From: Paenibacillus camerounensis
GTDB taxonomy: Bacteria; Bacillota; Bacilli; Paenibacillales; Paenibacillaceae
Direction of reading: 5' to 3'
Assembly (NCBI RefSeq): GCF_000723885.1
Contig: NZ_CCDG010000008.1
Span: 1-64,000 of the forward strand
Length of the DNA: 64,000 nucleotides
Position 1 is the first letter of the stretch. The number at the start of each line of letters is the position of its first letter. Shown piece by piece: positions 52,761 to 63,227 of this stretch. The translations under genes and the position numbers were made by a program. Under the pieces are notes generated by a model, which was not told the DNA's origin, did not search any database, and saw nothing but the letters and a program-made list of their open reading frames with translations.

Positions 52761-53918
52761 CTAAGCCGTGTATATCCCCGAACGGCCCTTCACACGCCGG
52801 GCTTCAATGACCTCCCCGTAGTCGCGGATCAGCCCGTCGAAGATTGTCTCCCAGGATAGGCTAAGCGCCAGGCGCCGCCCCTCCCGGCCCATCGCCAGCC
52901 GCAGCTCCGGCAGCCCGGCCAGCCTGCAGATGGCCTCGGCCATTGCCGCCGGCTGCTGGGGGCTGAACAGCGTGCCGCTCCGGCCGGGCACGACCAGCTC
53001 GCGCGGGCCGCCCGCATCTGCGGCAATGACCGGCAGCCCTGAGGCCATCGCCTCCAGTACGACATTACCGAAGGTTTCCGTAGCAGACGGAAACACAAAG
53101 ATGTCGCTGGAGGCGTATAGCTCCGCCAGCTCATCCCCGTGCCTGCCGCCGGTAAAAGTGACATTCGCAGGGGCGGAGGCGCGAAGCTCCGGCAGCAGCG
53201 GCCCATCCCCGACGACAAGCAGATGGACGGCGGCAGCAACGGAGCCGGGCAGGAGACGCATGGCCGCCATGAGCGTTGCGATATCTTTTTCCGGAGCAAT
53301 CCGTCCAACATATAACAGCATCAGCGGAGCCTGAATCCCGTAACGCCCGCGCACATTCTCTGATTGCTTCTCAGGGTTATATAAACCGCAGTCTACTCCC
53401 CTTGACCACAGCCGCAGCCCCGTAAAGCCGCGTGTACGCAGAACACCCGCCGTTTCCCGGGAAGGTGCCAGGATGGCGTCACAGCTGCGGTGGAACCATT
53501 TCATATACTTCCAGTAGAGCGGAATAAGGCTGGGCATCCGGTAATAGCGGAGGTAGCGGTCAAAATGAGTGTGGTAGGAGGCGACATGCGGGAGGTTATG
53601 TTTATGGGCGTAACGCAGGCCGTATAAACCGAGATTGAAAGGGGTCGCCAGGTGCAGCAGGTCGGGGCGGAAGGCGCGGAGCTCATTGTGAATGGAGGAC
53701 AGCCCGGGCAGGGCCAATCTGCACTCGGGATACAGGAAAAAGGGGATGCTGGAAATTTTGCGTACCGGATCATCACAATCCTCTTCAGAAGCGGACTTTG
53801 GTGAAAACAGCAGATGCTCAATTCCACGGCGGTTCAGATGTCCGGTCAGCCGGTGAAGCGTACGGGCGACTCCATTGGTCTGCGGAAGATAAGTGTCCGT
53901 AAACAAGGCAAGACGCAT
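52761..53918 (-). CDS. Family 4 (GT-B) glycosyltransferase
   Basis: This 385-residue glycosyltransferase starts at ATG 53918 behind GGAGGGG. The N-terminal domain opens MRLALFTDTYLPQTNGVART, typical of the GtfA/PimC/MgtA-like mannosyl- or glucosyltransferase group acting on lipids. The donor domain contains LLYVGRIAPEKDIATLM (about 225), the GDGP segment and the E-x7-E motif in SATETFGNVVLEAMASGLPV (about 305). There is no transmembrane helix, and peripheral membrane association is usual for this group. A role in glycolipid or surface polysaccharide synthesis is likely. It ends four bases from the tandem repeat array. Confidence 0.92.
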   Translation of the reverse strand: MRLALFTDTYLPQTNGVARTLHRLTGHLNRRGIEHLLFSPKSASEEDCDDPVRKISSIPFFLYPECRLALPGLSSIHNELRAFRPDLLHLATPFNLGLYGLRYAHKHNLPHVASYHTHFDRYLRYYRMPSLIPLYWKYMKWFHRSCDAILAPSRETAGVLRTRGFTGLRLWSRGVDCGLYNPEKQSENVRGRYGIQAPLMLLYVGRIAPEKDIATLMAAMRLLPGSVAAAVHLLVVGDGPLLPELRASAPANVTFTGGRHGDELAELYASSDIFVFPSATETFGNVVLEAMASGLPVIAADAGGPRELVVPGRSGTLFSPQQPAAMAEAICRLAGLPELRLAMGREGRRLALSLSWETIFDGLIRDYGEVIEARRVKGRSGIYTA

Positions 53919-54116
53919 CAATATCCCCTCCAGGACTTTAGTTGCCCTGATCATAGCAGGTGAATATTTGGCAGGGGTCAGCGGAATGTTAAGGCTTTTT
54001 TCAGGATCGGCCGGTTTGGCCCCGCACTTTACGCTCCGTTGATACAAACCCGTACAATCGCAAACACTCGTCCACTATAGTTATTTAAAAAATAAGCTAA
54101 TAGGAGTGACAACGAC

Positions 54117-57100
54117 TTGAAAAAATCAGGTACTACCATCCTCTCTCTGCTGCTTGCGGCCGAACTTGCACTTGTTCCCGCCTGGGGCGGAGCCCCTGCA
54201 GCAGCGGCTGCAGCACTGCCGCAGGGCACTCCGTATAATGCTGACGGCTCTTATAATGTTAACGTTCCTCATATTATTGTGAATCAGGTATATGGCGGAG
54301 GGGATGCAGATACTACCGGCGGTTATTTTTCAAGCGGCTATATTGAGCTTTATAATCCTCTGGACACGGATGTGGACCTGAGCGGCTGGTCGCTGCAATA
54401 CTCTGATCCGTCGATGAACGGTGCCTGGAGCAGACTTGCGCTGAGCGGCACTATTAAGGCGCATTCTTCTTATCTTATTACGGACAGTAAAAATAACCCG
54501 ACCTTCCAAAGCGATATCAGCGGCAAGGGTGATCAGACGTGGAGCGGGCTGCTTTTCAATAATAAAGGTGTAAAGGTGGTTCTGCTCAGCAATACCGATC
54601 TGCTGACTGCGGTTAATCCGTTCGAGAGCAGAAGCGCTGCCTATGTGGATATGATCGGCACAGCTGGAAATGACAAGGGCTCTGTAATCGACGGCTATGA
54701 AGGGGATTACCCGACAGGCAAGGAGGAGGGAACCTCCAAGCAGAAGTCGGTCCGCCGCGCAGATTTCGCGGATACGGACAACAACAAAAAGGATCTGAAG
54801 CAGATCAGCTTCGACTCGCTTGATGCGGCTGCAATGAATCTGATGAAGCCGCACAGTAGTAGGGATGGTGCGTGGGGAGTCAAGGCACCTGCCCTGGGCA
54901 TAGCCACATCCGTGCTGCCAAAGGCGACAGCCGGCTCACAGTATACGGTTGCCCTGTCCGTGTACGGAGGAATCCAGCCGTATTCCTTCACCGCAGACGG
55001 ATTGCCGGAAGGGCTGAAGCTTGATCCGTCTACAGGCACTATCAGCGGAACCCCGCTAGCGGCAGGGACCTCAACTGTGAGCTATACCGTCTATGACAGC
55101 TCTGCGGCTCCGGCCAGGGTGACCGGAACGCTGAGTCTTGTTGTGGGCAAGCCTGCACCTGATCCCAAGCAGGATCTGATCAGCGTAACCAAGATCGGCG
55201 GATATTCGGTCGGAACGACCAGTGAGGACGGCGGCGTGGCTGAGATTGTCCGCTATAACCGGGATAACGGCAGATTCTATCTGGTTAACGGGTCGGCACA
55301 TCCCGCGACAGTAGATATTGTTAATCTTAAAGACGGACTGCACCCGGAGAAGGAGGCAAGCATCAACATAGAGGTGCTGGCTGAAACCGGGGGCTTTAGC
55401 TACGGGGATTTAACCAGCGTCGATGTGAATACGGCGACCAAAAGGATTGCAGTGGCTGTTCAGGAAGCCGATGCGATGAAGAACGGCAAAGTGCTTGTAC
55501 TGGATTACAGCGGACAACTGCTGGAGACGTTTGAAGCCGGGATACAGCCGGATATGGTCAAATACACTGCAGACGGCCGGTATATCCTGACTGCTGATGA
55601 GGCGGAGCCGCGTACCCTGGCAGGCGATCCGGAGGGCAGTATTACGATTATTGATACCTTGACCAAGGCAGTAAGCCTGGTGAAATTCGATAATCCTGCT
55701 GTCATTGATGATCTGGTGCATATCCGCGGGGCAGCAGACCCTGAGACGAAGCTGATTACCGGCAAAGGCGCCAAAGAAGACGCTGTACGTGATCTGGAGC
55801 CGGAATTCATCGAGCTGTCCGAAGACCAGAAGACGGCTTATATCAGTCTGCAGGAGAACAATGCTATCGCTGCTGTGGATATTGCTTCGGGCAAGCTGCT
55901 GTGGGTGAAAGGTCTGGGACTCAAGGATCTGAGCCTTCCGCACAATGCGCTGGATCTGCAAAGGGATAACCTGATCAGTCTTGAGAACGTCCCGTTCTAT
56001 GGTGTGTATATGCCGGACGGGATCAGCCAGTACACGGTCAACGGTAAAACCTATCTGTTCACAGCCAATGAGGGCGATGCAACGGAATGGGACAGCAAGG
56101 AGAATGCCAGCACCATCGGGAAAATGAAAGGCTTACTCAATCCTGAATCGGACGCGGCCAAATTCCTGGCCGGAACAACGAAGTATGACAGCGTTGAAGT
56201 CATGTCGGATATGGGCCATGACGGAATGTATCTGTATGGAGGCCGTTCCTTCTCCATCTGGGATGCTTCCAGCATGAAGCAGGTATATGACAGCGGCAGC
56301 GACTTTGAGCAGATTACGGCTGAACGCCTGCCGGCGTACTTCAATGCCAGCAACAGCAACACTACAATGGACAGCCGCAGTACCAAAAAAGGGCCGGAGC
56401 CTGAATATGTTAAGACCGGCAAGGTGGGCAATAAGGCGCTGGCCTTTATCGGGCTGGAGCGCATCGGCGGCCTGATGACCTATGATGTGACCAATCCGGA
56501 GCAGCCGGAATTTGTGAACTACATCAATACACGCGAGTTCACACCCAAAAATAATATTGAAACGGATACTGGTCCTGAGGGGATTGAATTTATCGCTGCA
56601 GCCGACAGCCCGACGGGACTTCCGCTGGTGCTGGTTGCCAATGAAGTCGGCGGTACAGTGGCGATTTACCAGCTGAATGTGACAACGCTAAGCTTGAATA
56701 AGGCAGTATTGTCCATGCAAGCCGGCGGTACTGCAGAAGTGCTTGCAGCAGATGTGCAGCCTGCCGGCGGAACTGCCGCAGAGCTAATCTGGAGCTCTTC
56801 CGATTCAGCTGTCGCTGCGGTTGACCAGGCCGGTAAGGTAACACCGCTTGCCGCAGGGACAGCTGTAATCTCCGTGTACAGTGCAGACGGCTACGGGCTG
56901 GCTGAAGCACAGGTAACAGTATCAGCCGCTAATCCAGTGGTCAGTCTGCCGGGCTCCGGTACGCCAAGCGGTTCAACCGTACCAGTTCCGGCTCCGGCAG
57001 CAGAACCTTCTGTCAGTCCTGCCGGCGGCAAGGCGGTTGTAGAAGTTGCGGCTGAGGTGGATGCGGAAGGGAATTCTTCCTATCCGGTCAGCCTGGAGGA

Positions 57101-58196
57101 TGTGACAGCTGCACTGGATTCATTGAAGGGATCTGCGGCACATGAGCTGCTGTTCCGGACAGCTGCCGCAGATACAGCCGAAACGGCAGTGCTTAATGTA
57201 CCTGCTTCAGTATGGTCTGAGATTTCCGCCAGTACAGTAGAAACAGTGACTTTTGCAAGCCATGGAGGTACGATCTCGCTGGACCGTGCTGCAATCACGG
57301 CAATCCATACTGCAGCAGCCGGAGAAGCTGTCAGTCTGACGGTTGCCAAAGCCGCGCTTGTATCAGCTTCAAGTCTGGTCGGTACCCGTCCTGTGCTCAG
57401 CCTGACAGTAAAAGCCGGAAGCCGGGAGGTTTCCAGCTTTGGTGCAGGCGGTGCTGTGGTCAGCATTCCCTACACTTTATCTGCGGGTGAAGATCCCAAC
57501 GCGGTGGCTGCATATTATGTAACCGCGGCAGGGGCACTGTCTGTATTGCCTGCAAGCAGCTATGACGCTGCGGCTGGTGTGCTGACCTTTAAGACCCCGC
57601 ATTTCTCGGTTTATGCTGTCGGCTATAACAAGCCGGTGTTTAACGATACCGTAAGCAGCTATGCCAAAGACTCGGTCACTTATCTGGCGGCGCGCGGCAT
57701 TATTTCAGGAACCTCGGCAGGGCAGTTCGGCCTTAAGGCTCAGCTGAGCCGCGGAGATGCAGCGCTGCTGCTGGCCCGCCTGGCCGGAGCCGGATTGAAC
57801 ACAGCCGGAGCAGGCAGCTTTACTGATGTGCAGGCTGATGATTATTATGCGGCAGCAGTGAGCTGGGCCAGTGTCAACGGAATTGTGAACGGTACTGGGG
57901 ATGGCCGGTTTAATCCTGAGGCTAATGTGACACGGGAACAGCTGGCGGTAATGATTACCCGTCTGGCTGAAGCGATGAACTGGAGCCTGCCGGTAAGCGC
58001 CGGTGCAGCTGCCAGTTTTGCCGATCAGGCATCGATCAGCAGCTATGCGATGGAGGCGGCCAAATCCGTACAGCAGGCAGGCATTCTATCCGGCCAGGCG
58101 GCAGCAGACGGCAAGGTTAACTTTGCCCCGCAGGCTTCTGCCACACGTGAAGAAACTGCACATCTGCTGGCTAAGCTGCTGAAGGCAGTACAGTAA
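54117..58196 (+). CDS. Giant secreted SLH-anchored protein with lamin-tail and choice-of-anchor-I domains
   Basis: This 1359-residue surface protein starts at TTG 54117 behind AGGAGTGACAA. In order: signal peptide (1-34); a lamin-tail-like domain (about 48-250) with YIELYNPLDTDVDLSGWSL; a putative Ig domain (about 255-345) with GLPEGLKLDPSTGTISGTPL; a beta-propeller-like choice-of-anchor-I domain (about 350-865) with DTGPEGIEFIAAADSPTG; a Big_2 Ig domain (about 868-945); a Pro/Ser linker; an Ala-rich beta domain (about 970-1165); and three SLH domains to the end. SLH binds pyruvylated wall polymer. The propeller is often found in phosphatase- or esterase-related surface proteins, but no catalytic residues can be assigned here. 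Confidence 0.88.
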   Translation: MKKSGTTILSLLLAAELALVPAWGGAPAAAAAALPQGTPYNADGSYNVNVPHIIVNQVYGGGDADTTGGYFSSGYIELYNPLDTDVDLSGWSLQYSDPSMNGAWSRLALSGTIKAHSSYLITDSKNNPTFQSDISGKGDQTWSGLLFNNKGVKVVLLSNTDLLTAVNPFESRSAAYVDMIGTAGNDKGSVIDGYEGDYPTGKEEGTSKQKSVRRADFADTDNNKKDLKQISFDSLDAAAMNLMKPHSSRDGAWGVKAPALGIATSVLPKATAGSQYTVALSVYGGIQPYSFTADGLPEGLKLDPSTGTISGTPLAAGTSTVSYTVYDSSAAPARVTGTLSLVVGKPAPDPKQDLISVTKIGGYSVGTTSEDGGVAEIVRYNRDNGRFYLVNGSAHPATVDIVNLKDGLHPEKEASINIEVLAETGGFSYGDLTSVDVNTATKRIAVAVQEADAMKNGKVLVLDYSGQLLETFEAGIQPDMVKYTADGRYILTADEAEPRTLAGDPEGSITIIDTLTKAVSLVKFDNPAVIDDLVHIRGAADPETKLITGKGAKEDAVRDLEPEFIELSEDQKTAYISLQENNAIAAVDIASGKLLWVKGLGLKDLSLPHNALDLQRDNLISLENVPFYGVYMPDGISQYTVNGKTYLFTANEGDATEWDSKENASTIGKMKGLLNPESDAAKFLAGTTKYDSVEVMSDMGHDGMYLYGGRSFSIWDASSMKQVYDSGSDFEQITAERLPAYFNASNSNTTMDSRSTKKGPEPEYVKTGKVGNKALAFIGLERIGGLMTYDVTNPEQPEFVNYINTREFTPKNNIETDTGPEGIEFIAAADSPTGLPLVLVANEVGGTVAIYQLNVTTLSLNKAVLSMQAGGTAEVLAADVQPAGGTAAELIWSSSDSAVAAVDQAGKVTPLAAGTAVISVYSADGYGLAEAQVTVSAANPVVSLPGSGTPSGSTVPVPAPAAEPSVSPAGGKAVVEVAAEVDAEGNSSYPVSLEDVTAALDSLKGSAAHELLFRTAAADTAETAVLNVPASVWSEISASTVETVTFASHGGTISLDRAAITAIHTAAAGEAVSLTVAKAALVSASSLVGTRPVLSLTVKAGSREVSSFGAGGAVVSIPYTLSAGEDPNAVAAYYVTAAGALSVLPASSYDAAAGVLTFKTPHFSVYAVGYNKPVFNDTVSSYAKDSVTYLAARGIISGTSAGQFGLKAQLSRGDAALLLARLAGAGLNTAGAGSFTDVQADDYYAAAVSWASVNGIVNGTGDGRFNPEANVTREQLAVMITRLAEAMNWSLPVSAGAAASFADQASISSYAMEAAKSVQQAGILSGQAAADGKVNFAPQASATREETAHLLAKLLKAVQ

Positions 58197-58339
58197 AAGA
58201 CTTTCCGCTTAGCGTGGTCCGGCGGGCGCCCCCGCCCTTCGGACTGCCCTGACCGGTCAGGCGGGTTAGTATTACTGTTTCGGGACATGCTATAATCTAA
58301 CCGGAGTTCACTCCAATTCATGTGCGAGGTGATCAGCGA

Positions 58340-58750
58340 ATGGGATTTCAGGCTGGACAGGTGTTTATAAATTTACCCGTAGCCAATCTTCAGAGATCTG
58401 TTGAATTTTTTACCGCTTTAGGGTTTGAATTTAATCCTCAGTATACGGATGAGAACGCAACCTGTATGATTATTAACGGCAATACGTATGCGATGCTGCT
58501 GACACGGGAGTTTTTCGGCACGTTTACGAACAAGACCATCATTGATTCTGCCGCTCACACAGAGGTTATTACCGCTATTTCTGCTGCAAGCAGGGAAGAA
58601 GTGGACGAGCTGGTGAAGAAGGCGCTGGGTGCGGGAGGCAAACCGTTCAACGACCCGGTTGATCACGGCTTTATGTATAATTGGAGCTTCCAGGACCCGG
58701 ACGGGCATTTATGGGAAGTCATGTATATGGATGAAAGTGCTGCACAGTAA
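58340..58750 (+). CDS. VOC family (glyoxalase/extradiol dioxygenase fold) protein
   Basis: This 136-residue protein starts at ATG 58340 behind GAGGTGATC. It consists of two beta-alpha-beta-beta-beta modules: FINLPVANLQRSVEFFTALG at the start and the C-terminal FNWSFQDPDGHLWEVMYMDE-like end (here MYNWSFQDPDGHLWEVMYMD). The terminal Glu and one His are compatible with metal binding, but the function could equally be binding only, as in bleomycin-resistance-like members. It is a single-gene unit with a terminator behind it. Confidence 0.88.
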   Translation: MGFQAGQVFINLPVANLQRSVEFFTALGFEFNPQYTDENATCMIINGNTYAMLLTREFFGTFTNKTIIDSAAHTEVITAISAASREEVDELVKKALGAGGKPFNDPVDHGFMYNWSFQDPDGHLWEVMYMDESAAQ

Positions 58751-58768
58751 ACCTATGTATTAAAATTT

Positions 58769-58802
58769 CAGGCAGGTGCCCGGTAAGGGTGCCTGTCTTT
58801 TT
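58769..58802 (+). terminator. Rho-independent terminator
   Basis: CAGGCA pairs with TGCCTG around a 15-base loop that can pair further, followed by TCTTTTT. Confidence 0.75.
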
Positions 58803-58967
58803 GCTATGCTGGCGGCTGCCTTGTGTTAACAATATTGCAACATATTCTTTACGGTACGAATACAAAACACCGCAGAGCCGTTAATATCCAGCTTCTACAA
58901 TGAGAGCGTGGCAAATATTACATACATAACGATACAACCAAGGCTCTAAATAGAAGGGATGATAGGC

Positions 58968-60797
58968 TTGAAAAGAAAGATGCTGCATTTATCCATGAAA
59001 TGGAAGCTGATTCTCAGTTTTACGGCGATTTCATTTATCTTTTTGGGAGTAGCGCTGCTTCAGGGGCAGAAAATTAGTCAGGTAGAGCTGTCGATGGAAC
59101 GCCAGAAGTCGGAGATGGAAAAAAGGATTACCGTTTCGAACATCACCCAGCTGCTGCAGGAGCTGAACAGCCTGGAGACAGAGCTTGCAGAATCCAGTGA
59201 CCTGGAGCTGGCAGCGCCGTATATGGACAAGCAGCAGAAGCTTGAAGCAGCTGTAGCTGAGATTGAATTCGATAAAGAAACCTCTGCGTGGAAGGATCTG
59301 CAGCTGCTGCAGTCGGCATTCAAAATGTACAGCGGTTATGTCGGCAAGCTGGTAGAGACGATGGAGGATACAAGCCTTGACCCGTTGACCGTGCTTGAGG
59401 AGATTGACGGTCTGCATACAAATGCGCTTGCTGTACATCAGCAGCTGCTTAAGATTAATTCGGCACTATATAAGGCAGCATCAGACAATGCAGACAATGC
59501 ACAGGCGGAATCCTTCACCCTGCTGGAGCGTACCGTCTCCATTGTCTATTATGCTGCAGGTGCGGTAGTTCTGTTTATGCTGGTACTAGCTGTGCTGCTG
59601 ATCAGATCGTTCCTTTCGCCGGTAGGCAAGCTTCAGCATGCACTGCGCAATATCGCGGAGGGAGATCTGCGCCAGCAGATCAATTCTCCGTACAATGATG
59701 AGCTGGGGCGTCTGAGCTTCCATTTTGACCACATGGTGACCCGTGTGCGTGAGATGCTGCGCCAGACGGTGCAGGTTGCTTCAACGCTTGCGGATTATTC
59801 CCGGTCTTTCCAGGAATCGTCGACCGTTACTGCGGATACAAATCAGGAAATTGTCAGAACGATTCAGGAAATTTCGGTAGGGGCGGATCAGCAGGCTGTC
59901 CAGTCTGAACAAAGTGCGGTGCTGCTGCGGGAGCTTGAGCGGGAAGTGGCTGAGATTACAGAATATACTGACAAAATGCTGGCGGCCAGCGGAATGGCTG
60001 ATCTTGATGCACGTAAAGGGTCTGATACGGTAGGAGAGCTGCAGCGGATTTCAGAGCGCTCACGTTCCTCTGTAGGTAAAGTATATGAAGCGCTGGAGAA
60101 GCTGGTTGAGCAGTCAGGTGATATTTCGCGGATTACAAATTCCATTACGGAAATCTCCAAGCAGACGAACATTCTGTCATTGAATGCGGCGATTGAAGCG
60201 GCACGGGCAGGCGCGGCCGGGAAAGGCTTTGCAGTGATCGCGGATGAAGTCCGCCACCTGTCGGTACAGACCAGCGATTCTTCGATTCTGATCAGCCGGA
60301 TTATCGGAGAGCTGCAGGAGAATATGGCGGACTTTGAGAAAGAAATGCTGGAAACGAAAAAAAGCCTGGAGCAGCAGGATTCCCAGGTTGCTGAAACCCT
60401 GGCCTCCTTCAAGGCGATAGACAGCTCGATTTCCGGAATCAGCCGGCAGATTACACATATTCACGGCAAGGTTGAGGAGACGCAGCGTATTAATTCCCGG
60501 CTGGGGGAATCCATTCATTCCGTGGCTTCCGTAGCCGAGCAGACGGCGGCAGGTGTTCAGGAAGTGAATGCAGCAAGCACCCAGCAGGATCAGGCTATTC
60601 ACGCTATCGCAAGCCAGGCACTAGAGATCAGCGAGATTTCACAGCGGCTGTTCCGGGAAATAAATGTATTTAAAATTGGACAGGACGAAGAAGCCGCCAA
60701 GCCTCACGGCAATAGCGGCCTGGTACTCAATATGGACGAAGCCCGCAGCAGCAAGGAAGCGGATGATGAAGCCCTGCTACTGGCGATGGCCGAGTGA
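58968..60797 (+). CDS. Methyl-accepting chemotaxis protein
   Basis: This receptor of about 609 residues starts at TTG 58968, nine bases after AGAAGGG. The order is a cytoplasmic basic start, TM1 (about 12-32), a periplasmic-facing helical sensor domain of about 150 residues, TM2 ([20 protein letters not shown], about 193-213), HAMP (215-268), and a long signalling coiled coil whose hairpin tip reads [20 protein letters not shown] then [20 protein letters not shown]. It signals to CheA/CheW. Its 3' end overlaps the convergent epimerase gene by 21 bases. No other chemotaxis gene is in the window. Confidence 0.93.
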   Translation: MKRKMLHLSMKWKLILSFTAISFIFLGVALLQGQKISQVELSMERQKSEMEKRITVSNITQLLQELNSLETELAESSDLELAAPYMDKQQKLEAAVAEIEFDKETSAWKDLQLLQSAFKMYSGYVGKLVETMEDTSLDPLTVLEEIDGLHTNALAVHQQLLKINSALYKAASDNADNAQAESFTLLERTVSIVYYAAGAVVLFMLVLAVLLIRSFLSPVGKLQHALRNIAEGDLRQQINSPYNDELGRLSFHFDHMVTRVREMLRQTVQVASTLADYSRSFQESSTVTADTNQEIVRTIQEISVGADQQAVQSEQSAVLLRELEREVAEITEYTDKMLAASGMADLDARKGSDTVGELQRISERSRSSVGKVYEALEKLVEQSGDISRITNSITEISKQTNILSLNAAIEAARAGAAGKGFAVIADEVRHLSVQTSDSSILISRIIGELQENMADFEKEMLETKKSLEQQDSQVAETLASFKAIDSSISGISRQITHIHGKVEETQRINSRLGESIHSVASVAEQTAAGVQEVNAASTQQDQAIHAIASQALEISEISQRLFREINVFKIGQDEEAAKPHGNSGLVLNMDEARSSKEADDEALLLAMAE

Positions 60798-61670
60798 GGC
60801 ATGCAGCACAGTGATAAGCTCTGGCAGCCAGCTGCCGAGCGGAAGGAATGTGAAGCCCGCGGTGCGGGCTTTTGCTGTACTCATATGCCACGATCCGGTA
60901 ATACCAAACGGTGACATATCCTTATCCGCTGCCTGGCGCGGCGTAATAGCCTGTCTACCGGTGACTGCCTCAATCAGCGAGATAATCTCCCGGATGGCAA
61001 TTGCCCCGTCTGAGCAGGCGTTAACCGGCCCGGTCAGCGAAGAAAAGCCCAGCCGGTACAGAAATTCTGCAGCTTCATCCGAGCGGATAAAGGAGATCAA
61101 GGCCTCCGGATCAGGAATGCCAACGGGTCTGCCTGCTGTAATCTGCTCGATATGAAAATGCAGCCGGCGCGTATAGTCATCTGTTCCGAGAACAATCGGA
61201 AACCGCACTGCCGCTGCCGGGAAGGCCGTCTGATTCAGCAGAATAGCTTCGGCCAGCCGTTTGCCCTCCTGATAGCTGAAGTTCTCCTTCGGGCCCAGCC
61301 GGATGGGATAACTCCCCGGGTCAAAATCGGCTTCATCCAGTATTTCCGGGCCGGGATCATAGACTGACAGGCTGGAGGTGAGAATGTACCGTCCGGCAGT
61401 TTCTGCGAAGATCCCGGCCGCTGCCGCAGCATCGTCGGGTGAGTAACAGATGTTGTCGTAGACAACATCAAAGTGCCTGCCGCCAACCGCTGCCGCCAAT
61501 GCTTCCGTGTCAGACCGGTCTGCGCTCAGCCGTGTAACAGCATCCCCGAACTCATCTGCTGTCTGCCCTCTTGTCAAAATAGTAACCTGTGTATCTTCAT
61601 CCTCCAGCAGCCGCTGAACCAGCCGTTTGCCGAAAAACCGTGTGCCTCCAAGTACAAGTATGCTTCTCAT
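60777..61670 (-). CDS. NAD-dependent epimerase/dehydratase family protein
   Basis: This soluble enzyme of about 297 residues of the extended SDR superfamily starts at ATG 61670 ([21 protein letters not shown]). The NAD-binding motif GGTRFFG is a variant of G-x2-G-x2-G, and the active site has YQEGKR as the Y-x3-K pair, with SSLSVYD as the Ser/Thr region. It is therefore probably active on a nucleotide sugar or a small carbonyl. It lies 22 bases downstream of the ECF sigma factor gene on the same strand and should be cotranscribed with it. Its 3' end overlaps the chemotaxis receptor gene, so the two transcripts can pair. Confidence 0.87.
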   Translation of the reverse strand: MRSILVLGGTRFFGKRLVQRLLEDEDTQVTILTRGQTADEFGDAVTRLSADRSDTEALAAAVGGRHFDVVYDNICYSPDDAAAAAGIFAETAGRYILTSSLSVYDPGPEILDEADFDPGSYPIRLGPKENFSYQEGKRLAEAILLNQTAFPAAAVRFPIVLGTDDYTRRLHFHIEQITAGRPVGIPDPEALISFIRSDEAAEFLYRLGFSSLTGPVNACSDGAIAIREIISLIEAVTGRQAITPRQAADKDMSPFGITGSWHMSTAKARTAGFTFLPLGSWLPELITVLHASLGHRQ

Positions 61671-61692
61671 GATTAACCCCCTTAGCAGATTG

Positions 61693-62439
61693 TCAGGCAG
61701 CCATCCGCAGTCCCCCATGGATTCCGGTATATCCGGAAGCGGTGTGAGCGGACAGGTTGCGGGCTTGAACGGTACTGAAGCCGGTTGCCATTGTAACGCC
61801 GGCAGCCTTCTCCCGGCGCAGCAGCTCCAGCATCACAGGGACTTGCCCCTGCTCGTAAGCTTGGGCCAGTGCGGCCAGCAGCAGCCGGAAATCACTGTCT
61901 GCGGACAGGGCCGGCCCGTCCGCAGACAGTTCTGTGCGCACAGCTGTCAGAGCTTGCCTTGCCCGGTACAGCGCGGCTTTGACCGCCCCCTCCGTGGTAT
62001 TAAGCTGCTCTGCCGTTTCCTGTGCCGGGTAGCCTAGCACATCGCGCAGCAGAAATACGGACAGCTGGAGCGGCGGCAGGGATTTCATCAGGGCATGAAA
62101 TACCGTTTCGAGTTCGCTCAGGCTAGACTGCTCTTCTTCCGTGAGAGTATCTTCCGGCTGAAGCCCGCGCTCCATAGCACGGTGATGCGCCGATTTACGC
62201 CGGAGGCTGTCAATCCATGTATGTCTGGCAATCCGCAGCAGCAATGCCTGGCGGTTAGGACTCGCCGGCCATCCGCTGTAGCTCAGCGCTTTGGTCCAGG
62301 TGTCCTGAACCAGATCATCGGCCTCATGACTGGAGCGGGTAAGCGACAGGCAGTAGCGGCTCAGGGCCGTATGAAGCGGCTGCAGATTCTCAGCATCCGC
62401 TTTCCCGACAGTTATAACGTGCTGATCAAGGATTAGCAT
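61693..62439 (-). CDS. ECF-type RNA polymerase sigma factor
   Basis: This 248-residue sigma-70-family factor has region 2 (about residues 20-90, with RYCLSLTRSSHEADDLVQDT and WIDSLRRK) and region 4 (about 125-185, with LRDVLGYPAQETAEQLNTTE and GAVKAALYRARQAL). An extra C-terminal tail of about 60 residues follows (LLAALAQAYEQGQVPVMLEL onward). No anti-sigma gene adjoins it. The next gene is an epimerase-like enzyme, an arrangement recalling ECF41 sigma factors with their COE partners, in which the C-terminal extension controls activity. The tail here is shorter than the SnoaL-like domain of ECF41, so this assignment is tentative. Confidence 0.88.
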   Translation of the reverse strand: MLILDQHVITVGKADAENLQPLHTALSRYCLSLTRSSHEADDLVQDTWTKALSYSGWPASPNRQALLLRIARHTWIDSLRRKSAHHRAMERGLQPEDTLTEEEQSSLSELETVFHALMKSLPPLQLSVFLLRDVLGYPAQETAEQLNTTEGAVKAALYRARQALTAVRTELSADGPALSADSDFRLLLAALAQAYEQGQVPVMLELLRREKAAGVTMATGFSTVQARNLSAHTASGYTGIHGGLRMAA

Positions 62440-62625
62440 GTGCGGTCATCTCCTTTGTGGCAATCCTCACTGTAAGTTCAGTTCCCTCTATTATATAAGC
62501 GAATACCTCCTCATAAAAGATACGGGGCCAATCCGTTTTTTTTTCAGCCGGATACCGTATCCTTTTCCGGCATTCATCCGGTTACAAGATATCACTCAAA
62601 GTACAACTTTAAGGAGGTATGAAGG

Positions 62626-63207
62626 ATGAGTGTTATCCCGTATGTAGTTGAACAGACAGGCAGAGGTGAGCGGTCCTATGACATTTATTCACGCCTGCTG
62701 AAGGACCGGATTGTATTTGTCGGTGCGGCGATAGATGATCAGCTGGCCAACAGCATCATTGCCCAATTGCTGTTTCTGGCGGCAGAGGACCCGGAGAAGG
62801 ATATTCAGATGTTCATTAACAGTCCCGGCGGGTCGACTACCGCAGGGTTCGGTATTTATGATACGATGCAGGTAATCAAACCGCAGGTCAGTACGATCTG
62901 CACGGGATTTGCGGCATCCTTCGGATCACTGCTGCTGCTGGCCGGGGCTCCCGGCAAACGGTTCGCACTGCCTAACAGCGAGATCATGATTCACCAGCCG
63001 CATGGCGGAGCGCAGGGCCAGGCCAGCGATATTGCCATCAGTGCCAAGCGGATTCTGCAGATCAGGGAGAAAATCGTACAGATTACAGCAGAACGTACCG
63101 GCCAGCCGGCTGACAAAGTCGCAAAGGATATGGACCGCGATTATTTCTTGACGGCAGATGAGGCGCTGGACTACGGCATCATCGACAAAGTAATTTCCAG
63201 TTTATAA
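62626..63207 (+). CDS. clpP: ATP-dependent Clp protease proteolytic subunit
   Basis: This 193-residue serine peptidase subunit forms a tetradecameric barrel that degrades proteins unfolded by ClpX, ClpC or ClpA. The catalytic triad is complete: Ser98 in [14 protein letters not shown], His123 in MIHQPHGG and Asp172 in MDRDYFL. The Met usual after the nucleophile (ASMG) is Phe here. The N-terminal loop ([20 protein letters not shown]) is the standard ClpP one. The start follows a strong AAGGAGGT. A small LSm-like gene follows 20 bases later. It may be a second ClpP, as Paenibacillus often has several; the window cannot show this. Confidence 0.93.
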   Translation: MSVIPYVVEQTGRGERSYDIYSRLLKDRIVFVGAAIDDQLANSIIAQLLFLAAEDPEKDIQMFINSPGGSTTAGFGIYDTMQVIKPQVSTICTGFAASFGSLLLLAGAPGKRFALPNSEIMIHQPHGGAQGQASDIAISAKRILQIREKIVQITAERTGQPADKVAKDMDRDYFLTADEALDYGIIDKVISSL

Positions 63208-63227
63208 TTGAAAAGGAGCTGATGGGC

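Noticed and set aside
52480..52764. Open frame encoding repeated MRGKNASDSGESGPDGE-like units
   Set aside because: It is the translation of the 51-bp tandem array, whose period is a multiple of three. There is no ribosome binding site, and several other frames on both strands are equally open.
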